This document shows, one piece after another, positions 1-7,239 of a stretch of DNA of 64,000 nt. Numbering within the stretch: position 1 is the first letter of the stretch; every line of letters begins with the position of its first letter. Below the pieces are notes generated by a model. That model worked only from the letters and a program-made list of their open reading frames with translations. It did not search any database and was not told the origin of the DNA. Source of the DNA: Solwaraspora sp. WMMA2056 (GTDB lineage: Bacteria; Actinomycetota; Actinomycetes; Mycobacteriales; Micromonosporaceae). A program made the translations under genes and the position numbers. Location of the stretch: contig NZ_CP128360.1 of the NCBI RefSeq assembly GCF_030345095.1, positions 6,510,001 to 6,574,000 of the forward strand, written 5' to 3'.

Positions 1-1
1 G

Positions 2-298
2 GACCGCGACCCGGGCTGGCGGCAGCTCGCCGCCCAGCTGTGCGCGATCGGCCCGGCGACCACCTGTGACGCCGCCACGCTGCTCGCCGCCGTGAGCATC
101 GGCACCGCCGAGATCCTGAGTTTCGTCGACGGTGGGAGCCCGGAGACCATCGGAGCGGCGGTCGAGGTGCACGCCCCCGCCCAGCTGCGCCGACGGGCCT
201 GGTCGGTGCACCCGCGCTGCCCCTGCCAGCGCCGGCCGGCCCCCCGCCGTGGCATGAGCCACGTTCAGGGAGGGGTCACCGTACGCGATCGTCGGTAA
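2..298 (+). CDS. C-terminal fragment of a ThiF/cyclodehydratase-like protein (5' end outside window)
   Basis: An open frame enters from the left edge and ends with TAA at 296-298, 10 bp before the ABC1 kinase start. The visible 98 residues end in a Trp-x-x-His-Pro-x-Cys-x-Cys arrangement (residues around AWSVHPRCPCQ) followed by a basic tail. A terminal W..HP.C.C motif is typical of actinobacterial ThiF/E1-like adenylating and TOMM-cyclodehydratase-like proteins, where the cysteines help bind structural zinc. The nucleotide-binding N-terminus is missing, so the family call rests on this tail and on its position before an ABC1 kinase. It is probably cotranscribed with that kinase. An unrelated zinc-binding hypothetical protein is the main alternative. 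Confidence 0.5.
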   Translation, partial: DRDPGWRQLAAQLCAIGPATTCDAATLLAAVSIGTAEILSFVDGGSPETIGAAVEVHAPAQLRRRAWSVHPRCPCQRRPAPRRGMSHVQGGVTVRDRR

Positions 299-308
299 CA
301 ATGGCCAG

Positions 309-1637
309 GTGACCGATATCCCGCGCTGGGCCGTGTCCAGGACCGCCAAGCTCGCCGCGCTGCCGCTGGGCTTCGCCGGCCGTACCGTCCTGGGGCTGGG
401 CAAGCGGGTCACCGGGCTCGCCTCCGACGTGATCTCCACCGAGATCCAGGAACGCACCGCCGAGCAGTTGTTCAGCGTCCTCGGACAGCTCAAGGGCGGT
501 GCGATGAAGGCCGGCCAGGCGCTGTCGGTGTTCGAGGCGGCGCTGCCCGAGGAGCTGGCGGCACCGTACCGGCAGGCGCTGACCAAGCTCCAGGAGGCGG
601 CCCCGCCGCTGCCGGCCGGCAGCGTGCACAAGGTCCTCGCCGAGCAGCTCGGCGCCGACTGGCGGGAGAAGTTCGTCGAGTTCGACGACCACCCGGCCGC
701 CGCCGCCAGCATCGGGCAGGTGCACCGGGCCCGCTGGCACGACGGCTCACCCGAGGGCCGACCGGTCGCGGTCAAGGTGCAGTATCCGGGGGCCGGCGAC
801 GCGCTGCTCGCCGATTTCAAACAGCTGTCCCGGCTGAGCGCCATGTTCCGGGCGATCCAGCCGGGGCTGGACATCAAACCACTGCTCAACGAGTTGCGGG
901 ACCGGCTCGCCGAGGAGTTGGACTACGAGCTGGAAGCCGAGTCGCAACGGGCGTTCGCGTCGGCGTACGCCGACGACGACCAGATCCGGGTGCCGGCGGT
1001 GCTGGCCGCGGCACCCCGGGTCCTGGTCACCGAGTGGATCGACGGTACGCCGCTGTCGAAGATCATCTCAGCGGGCAGCGCCGAGGAACGGGACCGGGCC
1101 GGGCTGCTGATGGCGGTGCTGCACTTCTCCGCACCGGCGCGGGCCGGGCTGCTGCACGCCGACCCGCATCCGGGCAACTTCCGGCTGATGGCCGACGGCC
1201 GGCTCGGGGTGGTCGACTTCGGGGCGGTCGCCCGGCTGCCGGGCGGGCACCCCGAGCCGATCGGGCGGCTGGTCCGGCTGGCCCTCGACGGCGACGCCGA
1301 CGCGGTGGTGGCCGGGCTGCGCGACGAGGGTTTCATCAAGCCCGACGATCCGATCGACGCGCCCGCGGTGCTCGAGTTCCTGCTGCCGATGCTGGCGCCG
1401 CTGGCCGCCGAGGAGTTCCAGTTCACCCGGCAGTGGCTGCGGGAGGAGGCGGCCCGACTGGCCAACCCGAAGTCACCGGCGTACCAGTTGAGCCGGCACC
1501 TGAACCTGCCGCCGGCGTACCTGCTGATCCACCGGGTCACGCTCGGCTCGATCGGGGTGCTCAGCCAACTGGAGGCGAGGGCGGCGTACCGCGAGGTCGT
1601 ACAGCGGTGGCTGCCGGGCTTCGCACCGGTGGACTGA
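309..1637 (+). CDS. ABC1/AarF/UbiB-family atypical protein kinase
   Basis: A 442-aa protein with the full ABC1 (UbiB/ADCK) signature: the KxGQ motif (KAGQ, residues 67-70), an A-rich loop AAASIGQVHRA, the VAVKVQYPG strand with the ATP-binding lysine, the catalytic loop HADPHPGN and a DFG-like VDFGAV. Family members are atypical kinases/ATPases linked to quinone biosynthesis or lipid homeostasis. The actinobacterial copy beside whiB7 has no established substrate. The GTG start at 309 follows the upstream fragment by 10 bp, which suggests an operon. A strong hairpin at 1671-1700 lies just after the stop. No membrane segment is obvious. The fold call is confident; the substrate is unknown. Confidence 0.9.
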   Translation: MTDIPRWAVSRTAKLAALPLGFAGRTVLGLGKRVTGLASDVISTEIQERTAEQLFSVLGQLKGGAMKAGQALSVFEAALPEELAAPYRQALTKLQEAAPPLPAGSVHKVLAEQLGADWREKFVEFDDHPAAAASIGQVHRARWHDGSPEGRPVAVKVQYPGAGDALLADFKQLSRLSAMFRAIQPGLDIKPLLNELRDRLAEELDYELEAESQRAFASAYADDDQIRVPAVLAAAPRVLVTEWIDGTPLSKIISAGSAEERDRAGLLMAVLHFSAPARAGLLHADPHPGNFRLMADGRLGVVDFGAVARLPGGHPEPIGRLVRLALDGDADAVVAGLRDEGFIKPDDPIDAPAVLEFLLPMLAPLAAEEFQFTRQWLREEAARLANPKSPAYQLSRHLNLPPAYLLIHRVTLGSIGVLSQLEARAAYREVVQRWLPGFAPVD

Positions 1638-1670
1638 ACCAGCGCAGGACGGTGAACTCCGACAGCGTGC

Positions 1671-1700
1671 GGGCCGCGCAGTGCGTGCACTGCGCGGCCC
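1671..1700 (+). terminator. Perfect 14-bp inverted repeat after the ABC1 kinase gene
   Basis: Arms 1671-1684 and 1687-1700 are perfectly complementary around a 2-nt centre. The hairpin begins 34 bp after the kinase stop codon. There is no T-run, as is common for actinobacterial terminators. It sits 25 bp from a second palindrome (1726-1759) that follows the opposite-strand gene, so the two probably insulate convergent transcripts. A protein-binding palindrome cannot be excluded. Confidence 0.55.
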
Positions 1701-1725
1701 GGTAGTCGATGGTGTCGTAGGTGCT

Positions 1726-1759
1726 GCCGGTGGCGCACCGCATGCGGTGCGCCACCGGC
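1726..1759 (-). terminator. 34-bp perfect palindrome downstream of the whiB7-side small gene
   Basis: Bases 1726-1742 and 1743-1759 are exact reverse complements with no central mismatch. The centre is GCATGC. In RNA this would fold as a stem of about 14 bp with a 6-nt loop. It starts 4 bp beyond the stop of the leftward 47-aa gene, which fits a transcription terminator. Perfect 34-bp DNA palindromes are also typical protein-binding or replication-sensitive sites. Confidence 0.5.
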
Positions 1760-1763
1760 GCGG

Positions 1764-1907
1764 TCAGCGCCCGCCCAGGGTGCGGGCCCAGTGCTGCCGG
1801 GCCTGCATCGCGACGGAACGGGCGGGTCGGGTTGCCTCAGTACGCGCGGTGCCGGCCTGAGGCGATCGCATTCGCGCCCGGGAGAGCGCTTCGTAGAGTA
1901 GATGCAT
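1764..1907 (-). CDS. Small hypothetical protein, 47 aa, downstream of whiB7
   Basis: A leftward 48-codon frame starts at ATG 1905-1907 with GGAG about 9 nt upstream and ends at TGA 1764-1766, immediately before a strong palindrome. The product begins MHLLYEALSRARM and is rich in Arg and Ala, with no membrane segment or signal peptide. Short basic proteins opening with a similar MHLLYEAL-like helix are familiar as unnamed actinobacterial hypotheticals (recollection, not a search). It lies 100 bp after the whiB7 stop on the same strand and may be cotranscribed with it. Function is unknown. The good ribosome site and the fit with the terminator are the main reasons to call it. Confidence 0.5.
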   Translation of the reverse strand: MHLLYEALSRARMRSPQAGTARTEATRPARSVAMQARQHWARTLGGR

Positions 1908-2007
1908 GACGGTTTCTCCAGTTACGGTCGGTGCGCTGTAGCCCGGTAGCGCCGGGCTGTCGGTTCGGGCCGGCGGCGCGCCGGCGATCCTCGTGGTCGG
2001 GTGCATG

Positions 2008-2412
2008 TCAGGCCGCCACCTGCACGGCCCGACGGGAGTCGCGGACTCCGTCGGCTGCCATCCGGGTCTCGACCTCGACCCGCAGGGCGGCGTCGCGGGC
2101 CAGATCCTCCTTGCGGGGGCGGCCACGCGGCCGCTTGCGCGGCACGACCGCGCCCCGCTCGAAGATCTCGCCGCCCCAGACGCCCCACGGCTCGGCCCGC
2201 TCGACCGCGCCGGCCAGGCACTCCACCCGCAGTGGACAGTCCACGCAGAGCGACTTGGCCAGTTCCAGCTCGGTCGGGGAGTCGGAGAACCACAGGTCAG
2301 GGTCGAACTTCCGGCACGGCAGGCCTGCCAGCACCTCCGACTGGCCGGTTCCGGCCGGCCGGCAACCCGGCTGGGGGACGCTGCGGTCGAGAGTGGCCAA
2401 CGCCAGACTCAT
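2008..2412 (-). CDS. whiB7: WhiB7/WblC-type transcriptional regulator
   Basis: A 134-aa Wbl protein that binds a [4Fe-4S] cluster and partners the principal sigma factor. Cysteines at 33, 56, 59 and 65 form the Wbl C-x(n)-C-x2-C-x5-C pattern. The glycine-rich turn GVWGG is at 77-81. A C-terminal AT-hook (RPRGRPRK, about 94-101) binds the minor groove and is diagnostic of the WhiB7 class. WhiB7 activates intrinsic antibiotic-resistance genes and its own promoter in mycobacteria and Streptomyces. The gene lies between the ABC1 kinase and uvrD2, as in mycobacteria. Its leader contains an intrinsic terminator (2484-2525), so expression is probably controlled by attenuation as well as autoactivation. 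Confidence 0.95.
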   Translation of the reverse strand: MSLALATLDRSVPQPGCRPAGTGQSEVLAGLPCRKFDPDLWFSDSPTELELAKSLCVDCPLRVECLAGAVERAEPWGVWGGEIFERGAVVPRKRPRGRPRKEDLARDAALRVEVETRMAADGVRDSRRAVQVAA

Positions 2413-2483
2413 CGCCCGGTCACCTCTTTCTTTCGCTTCGATCTCGTAGATCGCTTCCGACGTGCTCGTACCTGTGCGGTCGC

Positions 2484-2525
2484 AAAAAATTAAGGCCGCG
2501 GATCCCGGTTACGGGTTCCGCGGCC
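2484..2525 (-). terminator. Intrinsic terminator/attenuator in the whiB7 leader
   Basis: On the leftward transcript, 9-bp outer arms (2517-2525 with 2494-2502, GGCCGCGGA type), one mismatch, a further 4-bp stem and a 4-nt loop form a strong GC hairpin. It is followed by TTAA and a run of six U (complement of 2484-2489). This is a complete Rho-independent terminator lying 72-113 nt before the whiB7 start codon, inside its leader. Attenuation of whiB7 by such a terminator downstream of an upstream ORF, relieved when ribosomes stall, is established in mycobacteria and Streptomyces. T-rich terminators are rare in this window, so a regulatory role is likely. Confidence 0.85.
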
Positions 2526-2552
2526 TCGAGGTGAGCCGGTTGGTCTGATGGT

Positions 2553-2915
2553 TCAGACCGGCCTTCCTCGAGGGGGAACACCGCTGGCAGCATCCATGAA
2601 CGGCTTCTTGACCGTCGGGATGGTGGTGCGGACGCTGCCTTCGGAGCTGTTGATGCCATTGGTCGCCGTCACTACCGACGCACCACGGTGCCGCAGCCAT
2701 GCCTGGGCCACCTGGGCCCGCTCGGCACCGACCAGACGTCGCGCGGCCAGGCCGGCGGACGCCTCGGTCACCCCGAGTGGGAGCTGGTGGAACTGCTGGG
2801 ACTGGGCCTGGTGCGCCCCGGATCCTCCGGTGGGCGCGACGGCGGCCAGATAGCCGCCGACCGTCGGAGCGCAGGCAGCGGCCAGCGTCGACGTCGGGAT
2901 CATGGTGATCTCCAT
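2553..2915 (-). CDS. Hypothetical protein, 120 aa, ORF in the whiB7 leader
   Basis: A leftward frame begins at ATG 2913-2915 behind an excellent ribosome site (AGGAGG, 7-nt spacer) and ends at TGA 2553-2555, only 28 bp before the attenuator hairpin. The 120-aa product (starts MEITMIPTSTLAAACAPTVGG) has an Ala/Gly-rich N-terminal part, a charged middle and an end with TVKKPFMDAASG. I recognise no domain. Its stop codon lies at a smaller hairpin (2542-2559). An 8-bp self-complementary motif, CCTCGAGG, occurs both in its last codons (2566-2573) and at the terminator edge (2524-2531), so alternative pairing is possible. It could be a genuine protein, the translated upstream ORF that senses ribosome stalling, or both. 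Confidence 0.65.
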   Translation of the reverse strand: MEITMIPTSTLAAACAPTVGGYLAAVAPTGGSGAHQAQSQQFHQLPLGVTEASAGLAARRLVGAERAQVAQAWLRHRGASVVTATNGINSSEGSVRTTIPTVKKPFMDAASGVPPRGRPV

Positions 2916-3006
2916 CGTCGCCACCTCCTGCCTGAAACTCGTCACGGATAACCCTCCCACCCCGGTCGAGCAGCCAGAACGACCACTGCTCGCGAGGTGT
3001 GACCTG

Positions 3007-3044
3007 AGGCTAAGCCTCTTGCGTGGCCGGGGGCAAACCATTTT
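3007..3044 (-). promoter_or_regulatory. Candidate WhiB7-type promoter for the whiB7 leader
   Basis: On the leftward strand an A/T-rich patch (AAAAT, complement of about 3040-3044) is followed by TTTGCC/TTGCCC (about 3033-3038), an 18-19 nt spacer and TAGCCT (3007-3012), which matches the actinobacterial TAnnnT -10. An A/T patch just before the -35 is the known hallmark of WhiB7-activated promoters. The -10 overlaps the uvrD2 stop codon. Predicted transcription would begin near 3000, giving a leader of about 590 nt to whiB7. Confidence 0.4.
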
Positions 3045-5274
3045 CCGGGTCGGATTCCGAACTTTTTTGCAGCTCAAGATCATCTACGCTGGCGCCAGCC
3101 ACCAGCGCGGCCACCGACGGGCCGTAAAGGCCCAGCTTGCGTGGCCCGATCCCGGCGATCGCCAGCAGCTCGGCGTCGGTGCCGGGACGCCGCTCGGCGA
3201 TCGCCACGAGCGTCGCGTCGGTGAACACCACGTACGCCGGCACCCGCTGCTCCCCGGCCGCCCGCGACCGCCAGGTCCGCAACCGCTCCAACAGCTCCTC
3301 GTCGAGATCCGACGGGCAGCCCGGACACCGGCCGAGCTTGCGGTCCACGCCGGCCAGCAGGGTCGCCCCGCAGACCCGGCAGGACACCGGCTGGCCACGC
3401 CGCCGCTGCGACCCGGCGCCCGCCGTACCGTCGCGCTTCGCTCCGCCGCCGGAGCCGCCGGAGCGGTCCAGCTGCGGCAGGAACCGGCACGGCCGCCGGG
3501 CCCGCCCACCCGGGGACCGCGACTGGCCGTACGACAACCACAGCCACTGCCGCGCCCGGGTCACCCCGACGTAGAGCAGCCGCCGCTCCTCCTCCAGCTG
3601 CTCCGCCGTGCGGGCGTAGGTGGTGGGCAGCGTCCCGTCGGCCAACCCGACCAGGAACACCGCGTCCCATTCCAGACCCTTGGCCGAGTGCAGCGAGGCC
3701 AGGGTCACCCCGGCGACCGTCGGCACGTGCTGCGCCGCCGCCCGGCGGGCCAACTCGGCGCAGAAGTCGGCCAGCGACACCGGCCGTTCGCTGACCGCCG
3801 CCTCCCCCACCGGCACCACGACCGGCGTGGCGGCGACCTCCTCGGCCAACTGGACCAGCGCCGCCAGCGCCTCCCAGCGCTCCCGGGCCGCGCCGCCGGG
3901 CGGCGGCTGCCCGGGCGCCCAACCGGCCCCCTCCAGCGCGGCGACGACCGCCTCCACCAGCGGTGTCTCCCCCGGCGTCGACCGGACCGCCGCCCGCAAC
4001 GCCACCATCGCCTGGCGTACCTCGGCACGTTCGAAGAACCGCTCCGCGCCCTGCACCACGTACGGCACCGCCGCCTCGGCCAACGCCTTCTCGTACGCCT
4101 CGGACTGGGCGTTGGTCCGGAACAGCACGGCGATCTCGGCGGCCGGCGTACCGCCGGCGATGAGCTCGGCACAGCGGGCCGCGACCGCCGTCGCCTCGGC
4201 CGGCTCGTCGGTGAAGATCCGTACGTCCGGCTCCGGACCGGGCGGCCGTTGCCCGACCAGCTCCAGCCGCAACCGGGCCTCGGTGCCCCGGGCCTGCGCG
4301 ATCACCGCGTTCGCCAGCCCGACCACCTGCGGCGTCGACCGGTAGTCACGGACCAGCCGGACCACCACCGCGTCGCGGTGGTGGCGGGCGAAATCGATCA
4401 GGTACGTCGAGGTGGCACCGGTGAACGAGTAGATCGTCTGGCTGGCGTCGCCGACCACGGTCAGGTCGTCGCGCCCGGCCACCCAGGCCTGCAGCAGCCG
4501 CTGCTGCAGCGGGTTGACGTCCTGATACTCGTCGACCACGAAGTGGCGGTACTGCGCGCGGACCTGCTCACCCACGTCCGGGTGCTCCTCGATGCCCCAG
4601 ATCGCCGCTCGCAGCACGTCCTCGAAGTCGATCACCCCGGAGGAGCGCTTGATCTTCTCGTAGCCGGCGTACACCTCGGCGACCTGGGCCGGGTCGTGCG
4701 GTGTCTCGCGCAGCGCCTTGGCCGCCGCGACGGCGTACTCCCCCGGCTCGACCATCGACGACTTGGCCCACTCGATCTCGCCGGCCAGGTCGCGGGCCGC
4801 GGCCCGGTCGGTGCGCATCCCGACCCGCCCGGCGGCGAGCGTGACCAGTCGCACCTTGCTGTCCAGCAGCTCCGGCATCTGCCGACCGCCGAGCAGCCGG
4901 GGAGCAAAGTAGCGGACCTGGCGCAACGCGGCGGCGTGGAACGTGCGGGCCTGCACACCGCCCACGTCGAGCGCGCCGAGCCGGGCCCGCATCTCGGCGG
5001 CGGCCCGGGCGGTGAAGGTGACCGCCAGCACGTGCCGGGCGTCGATCTCACCGGAGAGCACCCGGTAGGCGATCCGGCTGGTGATGGCCCGGGTCTTACC
5101 GGTGCCGGCACCGGCCAGGATGCAGACCGGGGCGGCCGACGCGGTCACCGCCGTACGCTGCTCCGGGTCCAGCCCGGCCAGCAACCGCGCGACGCGCGCG
5201 GAGGCCGGCCCGCTCGCCGGCCCGGCGTCCGGGTCCCGGTCGGGGGTCGGGGCTGAGTTGAGGTTCGCGGCCAC
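3010..5274 (-). CDS. uvrD2: ATP-dependent DNA helicase UvrD2 (superfamily 1A with HRDC)
   Basis: A 754-aa SF1A helicase. Walker A is AGAGTGKT (54-61). Later motifs include DEYQDVNPLQQ (motif II), a GDASQTIY motif, VTLASLHSAKGLEWD (motif V region) and YVGVTRAR (motif VI). The C-terminal quarter has a tetracysteine element (CRVCG...CPGCP) and an HRDC-like domain (YVVFTDATLVAIAERRP...IAGIGPRKL). That combination defines actinobacterial UvrD2, an essential 3'-5' helicase in mycobacteria with a role in DNA repair. The likely start is GTG at 5274; no strong ribosome site is visible. It is followed by the whiB7 leader gene on the same strand, and mycoredoxin is divergent. Confidence 0.93.
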   Translation of the reverse strand: MAANLNSAPTPDRDPDAGPASGPASARVARLLAGLDPEQRTAVTASAAPVCILAGAGTGKTRAITSRIAYRVLSGEIDARHVLAVTFTARAAAEMRARLGALDVGGVQARTFHAAALRQVRYFAPRLLGGRQMPELLDSKVRLVTLAAGRVGMRTDRAAARDLAGEIEWAKSSMVEPGEYAVAAAKALRETPHDPAQVAEVYAGYEKIKRSSGVIDFEDVLRAAIWGIEEHPDVGEQVRAQYRHFVVDEYQDVNPLQQRLLQAWVAGRDDLTVVGDASQTIYSFTGATSTYLIDFARHHRDAVVVRLVRDYRSTPQVVGLANAVIAQARGTEARLRLELVGQRPPGPEPDVRIFTDEPAEATAVAARCAELIAGGTPAAEIAVLFRTNAQSEAYEKALAEAAVPYVVQGAERFFERAEVRQAMVALRAAVRSTPGETPLVEAVVAALEGAGWAPGQPPPGGAARERWEALAALVQLAEEVAATPVVVPVGEAAVSERPVSLADFCAELARRAAAQHVPTVAGVTLASLHSAKGLEWDAVFLVGLADGTLPTTYARTAEQLEEERRLLYVGVTRARQWLWLSYGQSRSPGGRARRPCRFLPQLDRSGGSGGGAKRDGTAGAGSQRRRGQPVSCRVCGATLLAGVDRKLGRCPGCPSDLDEELLERLRTWRSRAAGEQRVPAYVVFTDATLVAIAERRPGTDAELLAIAGIGPRKLGLYGPSVAALVAGASVDDLELQKSSESDPENGLPPATQEA

Positions 5275-5371
5275 GGGTAGGAATCATCGCAGCCCCGCCG
5301 GACGTTGCACCGGACAGCCCGGGCACCGCCCGGGCCGATGCCCTGTCGCCGTATCCCGGAGGACCTCTCTG

Positions 5372-5617
5372 ATGTTGACCATGTATTCGACCAGTTGGTG
5401 CGGCTACTGCCATCGACTGAAGTCGCAGTTCGACCGGGAGAAGATCCCGTACGAGGTGATCGACATCGAGCAGGACACCGCCGCCGCGACGTACGTGATG
5501 GGCGTCAACGGCGGTAACCAGACCGTCCCGACGATCCGTTTCCCCGACGGTTCGGCATTGACGAACCCGAGCATCGTTCAGGTCAAGCAACGACTCGCCG
5601 ACCTCGGGGCGAGCTGA
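5372..5617 (+). CDS. mrx1: Mycoredoxin (glutaredoxin-like, CGYC active site)
   Basis: An 81-aa thioredoxin-fold protein with the dithiol active site WCGYC (Cys10 and Cys13) and the cis-Pro segment TVPTIRFPDG. Mycoredoxin-1 reduces protein-mycothiol mixed disulfides in actinobacteria, which use mycothiol in place of glutathione. The presence of mshB at 41.0-41.9 kb supports mycothiol use here. ATG 5372 is chosen because GGAGGA lies about 8 nt upstream and the protein then matches family length. A long in-frame extension upstream exists but would add a non-homologous N-terminus. The divergent partner is uvrD2, the same arrangement as in mycobacteria. Confidence 0.93.
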   Translation: MLTMYSTSWCGYCHRLKSQFDREKIPYEVIDIEQDTAAATYVMGVNGGNQTVPTIRFPDGSALTNPSIVQVKQRLADLGAS

Positions 5618-5776
5618 GTCGCACTCACGGTCCGTCCGCCGCCATGACGCACGTCGCTTTTGCTAACACGCCCCCCAGCGGACCCCACGAAGGCAGCAAC
5701 CGGTCCATACTGTTTCGGGCCGCGACGCACAACGCCGCGACATAGGCGGATACCAACGGATCGGGGGGAGTTTCCG

Positions 5777-6916
5777 GTGCAGCCCGAGCAGCCCATACCC
5801 AGTCCGACGCTGCGTCGCCGCCGTCTCGGCAGCGAACTGCGGCGACTGCGGGAAAGCGCCGGGCTCACCGGCGAACAGGTGATCGAGCGGGTCAACTGGG
5901 CGTCCGCCTCCAAACTCTCCCGGCTGGAGAACGGGCGCAGCCGACCCGGCGTCGGCGACGTGATGGACCTGCTCGACCTGTACGGCGTCACCGGAGCCGA
6001 TCGCGACGAGCTCGTCGCGATCGCCCGGGACGCCGGCAACACCCGGGCCTTTCTCAGCTCGTACAAGGTGATGACCAGCCGGCAGCGGGCGTACGCCGAG
6101 CTGGAGGCCGGGTGCACCGAGATCCAGGAGTACGGCGCGGTCATCATCCCCGGGCTGCTGCAGACCTCCGCGTACGCGAAGGTGCGGATCATGTCGGCCC
6201 GGCCCCTGGTCGGGCCGGGTGACCAGATGACGATCCTGCGCCAGGCGGCCAGCAGCAAGTCCGCCAACCAGAAACAACCGGCCGGTGCCCGCCGCCAGGC
6301 CGACGACCCCGACACCGAGGTAGCGGCCCGCCAGTCGCGGCAGTCCATGCTGCTGCGTGACAACGGGGTCCCGCGCTACACCGCGGTGCTGGAGGAGTCC
6401 GCGCTGGGGCTGCGCTGCGGCCCGCCGGACGTCATGGTCGCCCAGCTGCAACACCTGCGGGCCATGGCCCAGCTCGACAACGTCACGCTGCGGGTGCTGC
6501 CGCCGGGCGCGACGGTCGCCTCCTGGTACCTGTCGGAGACCGCCTTCTCGATCTACCACTTCGCCGACCCCGAGGATCCCAGCGCCGTCGCGATCGAGAC
6601 CCTGGCCGCCGACATCATCGTCAACGACGCCCCCGTACTGGAACGCTACGGCCAGGTCTTCGACTGGCTCTGCGAGGCCGCCCGCAGCCCGGCGGAGTCG
6701 ATCGACTGGCTCGCCGAGGAGATCGCCCGGCACGTCGCGGCCGGTGCCACCGAGCTCAGTGCCGTCGGTGACGACGAACCTTCCCCCGCCACCCCTGCCC
6801 CGCTGTCCCCGCCGGCCACCGGCGGGACAGGCCCCGGCCGACCGGCCGGGCCGCCGATCCAGCGTGGACCGCGCGAGCGTCCCACGCGCCGGACCGAGCA
6901 GGCGACACCGGAGTGA
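5777..6916 (+). CDS. Scr1-family HTH regulator with DUF5753 (antitoxin-like)
   Basis: A 379-aa protein from GTG 5777, preceded by GGGGGAG. Residues 12-70 are an XRE helix-turn-helix (LRRLRESAGLTGEQV...SKLSRLENGRS). The rest matches DUF5753 (EYGAVIIPGLLQTSAYA, then YTAVLEESALGLRCG and LRVLPPGA). Between the two DUF5753 halves (about 150-185) there is a polar, Gln/Ala/Ser-rich stretch that looks like an insertion. A disordered Pro/Arg tail follows residue 330. It pairs with the DUF397 gene 41 bp downstream. Such pairs are very numerous in Streptomyces and Micromonosporaceae and include Scr1/Scr2, described as toxin-antitoxin-like. An upstream start at 5660 has no ribosome site. Confidence 0.85.
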   Translation: MQPEQPIPSPTLRRRRLGSELRRLRESAGLTGEQVIERVNWASASKLSRLENGRSRPGVGDVMDLLDLYGVTGADRDELVAIARDAGNTRAFLSSYKVMTSRQRAYAELEAGCTEIQEYGAVIIPGLLQTSAYAKVRIMSARPLVGPGDQMTILRQAASSKSANQKQPAGARRQADDPDTEVAARQSRQSMLLRDNGVPRYTAVLEESALGLRCGPPDVMVAQLQHLRAMAQLDNVTLRVLPPGATVASWYLSETAFSIYHFADPEDPSAVAIETLAADIIVNDAPVLERYGQVFDWLCEAARSPAESIDWLAEEIARHVAAGATELSAVGDDEPSPATPAPLSPPATGGTGPGRPAGPPIQRGPRERPTRRTEQATPE

Positions 6917-6957
6917 CGGTGTGCCCTCGCCGGTCCGCTTCACAGCAAGGAGCAGGA

Positions 6958-7194
6958 ATGAACCCAGCAGATCAGTCCGTCGTGCGGATCGTCGGCGGCG
7001 CCTCGCCCACCTGGCGCACCAGTAGCCGCAGCCAGAGCACCAACTGCGTGGAGGTCGGGGAACTGGCTGGTCGCAGTACGCCGGTGCTGATGCGCGACAG
7101 CAAGGACCGGTCCGGGCCGGTGCTGTCGTTCGACCGCACCACCTGGCGTGAGTTCATCGACAGCGCCAAGGACGGCGAGTTCGACCTGAGCTGA
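6958..7194 (+). CDS. DUF397 domain protein, partner of the Scr1-type regulator
   Basis: A 78-aa protein with the DUF397 pattern: WRTSSRSQSTNCVEVGEL near the N-terminus, VLMRDSKDRSGPVLSF in the middle and TTWREFIDSAKDGEFDL at the end. ATG 6958 has AAGGAG upstream. DUF397 proteins are small acidic partners of DUF5753 regulators. In the studied pairs the two proteins bind each other and influence antibiotic production or development. The gene is 41 bp after its regulator on the same strand and is followed by a hairpin (7204-7239), so the two form a compact bicistron. Confidence 0.85.
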   Translation: MNPADQSVVRIVGGASPTWRTSSRSQSTNCVEVGELAGRSTPVLMRDSKDRSGPVLSFDRTTWREFIDSAKDGEFDLS

Positions 7195-7203
7195 CGGGCC
7201 GGT

Positions 7204-7239
7204 CGAGCCGGGTGGCCGCCGCCACCCCGACCCGGCTCG
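7204..7239 (+). terminator. Hairpin terminator after the HTH-DUF397 pair
   Basis: Arms 7204-7213 and 7230-7239 are complementary over 10 bp around a 16-nt GC-rich loop, starting 9 bp after the DUF397 stop. There is no U-run. Confidence 0.55.

Noticed and set aside
1561-1755. Leftward 64-codon frame with a Cys-x-x-Cys motif
   Set aside because: Its CxxC segment is encoded by the palindrome at 1671-1700, it overlaps the ABC1 kinase end and has no ribosome site. The motif is likely an accident of the palindrome.
2902-5256. Long rightward open frame opposite uvrD2
   Set aside because: It lies entirely antisense to a gene with complete helicase motifs and has the biased composition (Arg/Gly/Pro-rich, no domain) typical of shadow frames in GC-rich DNA.
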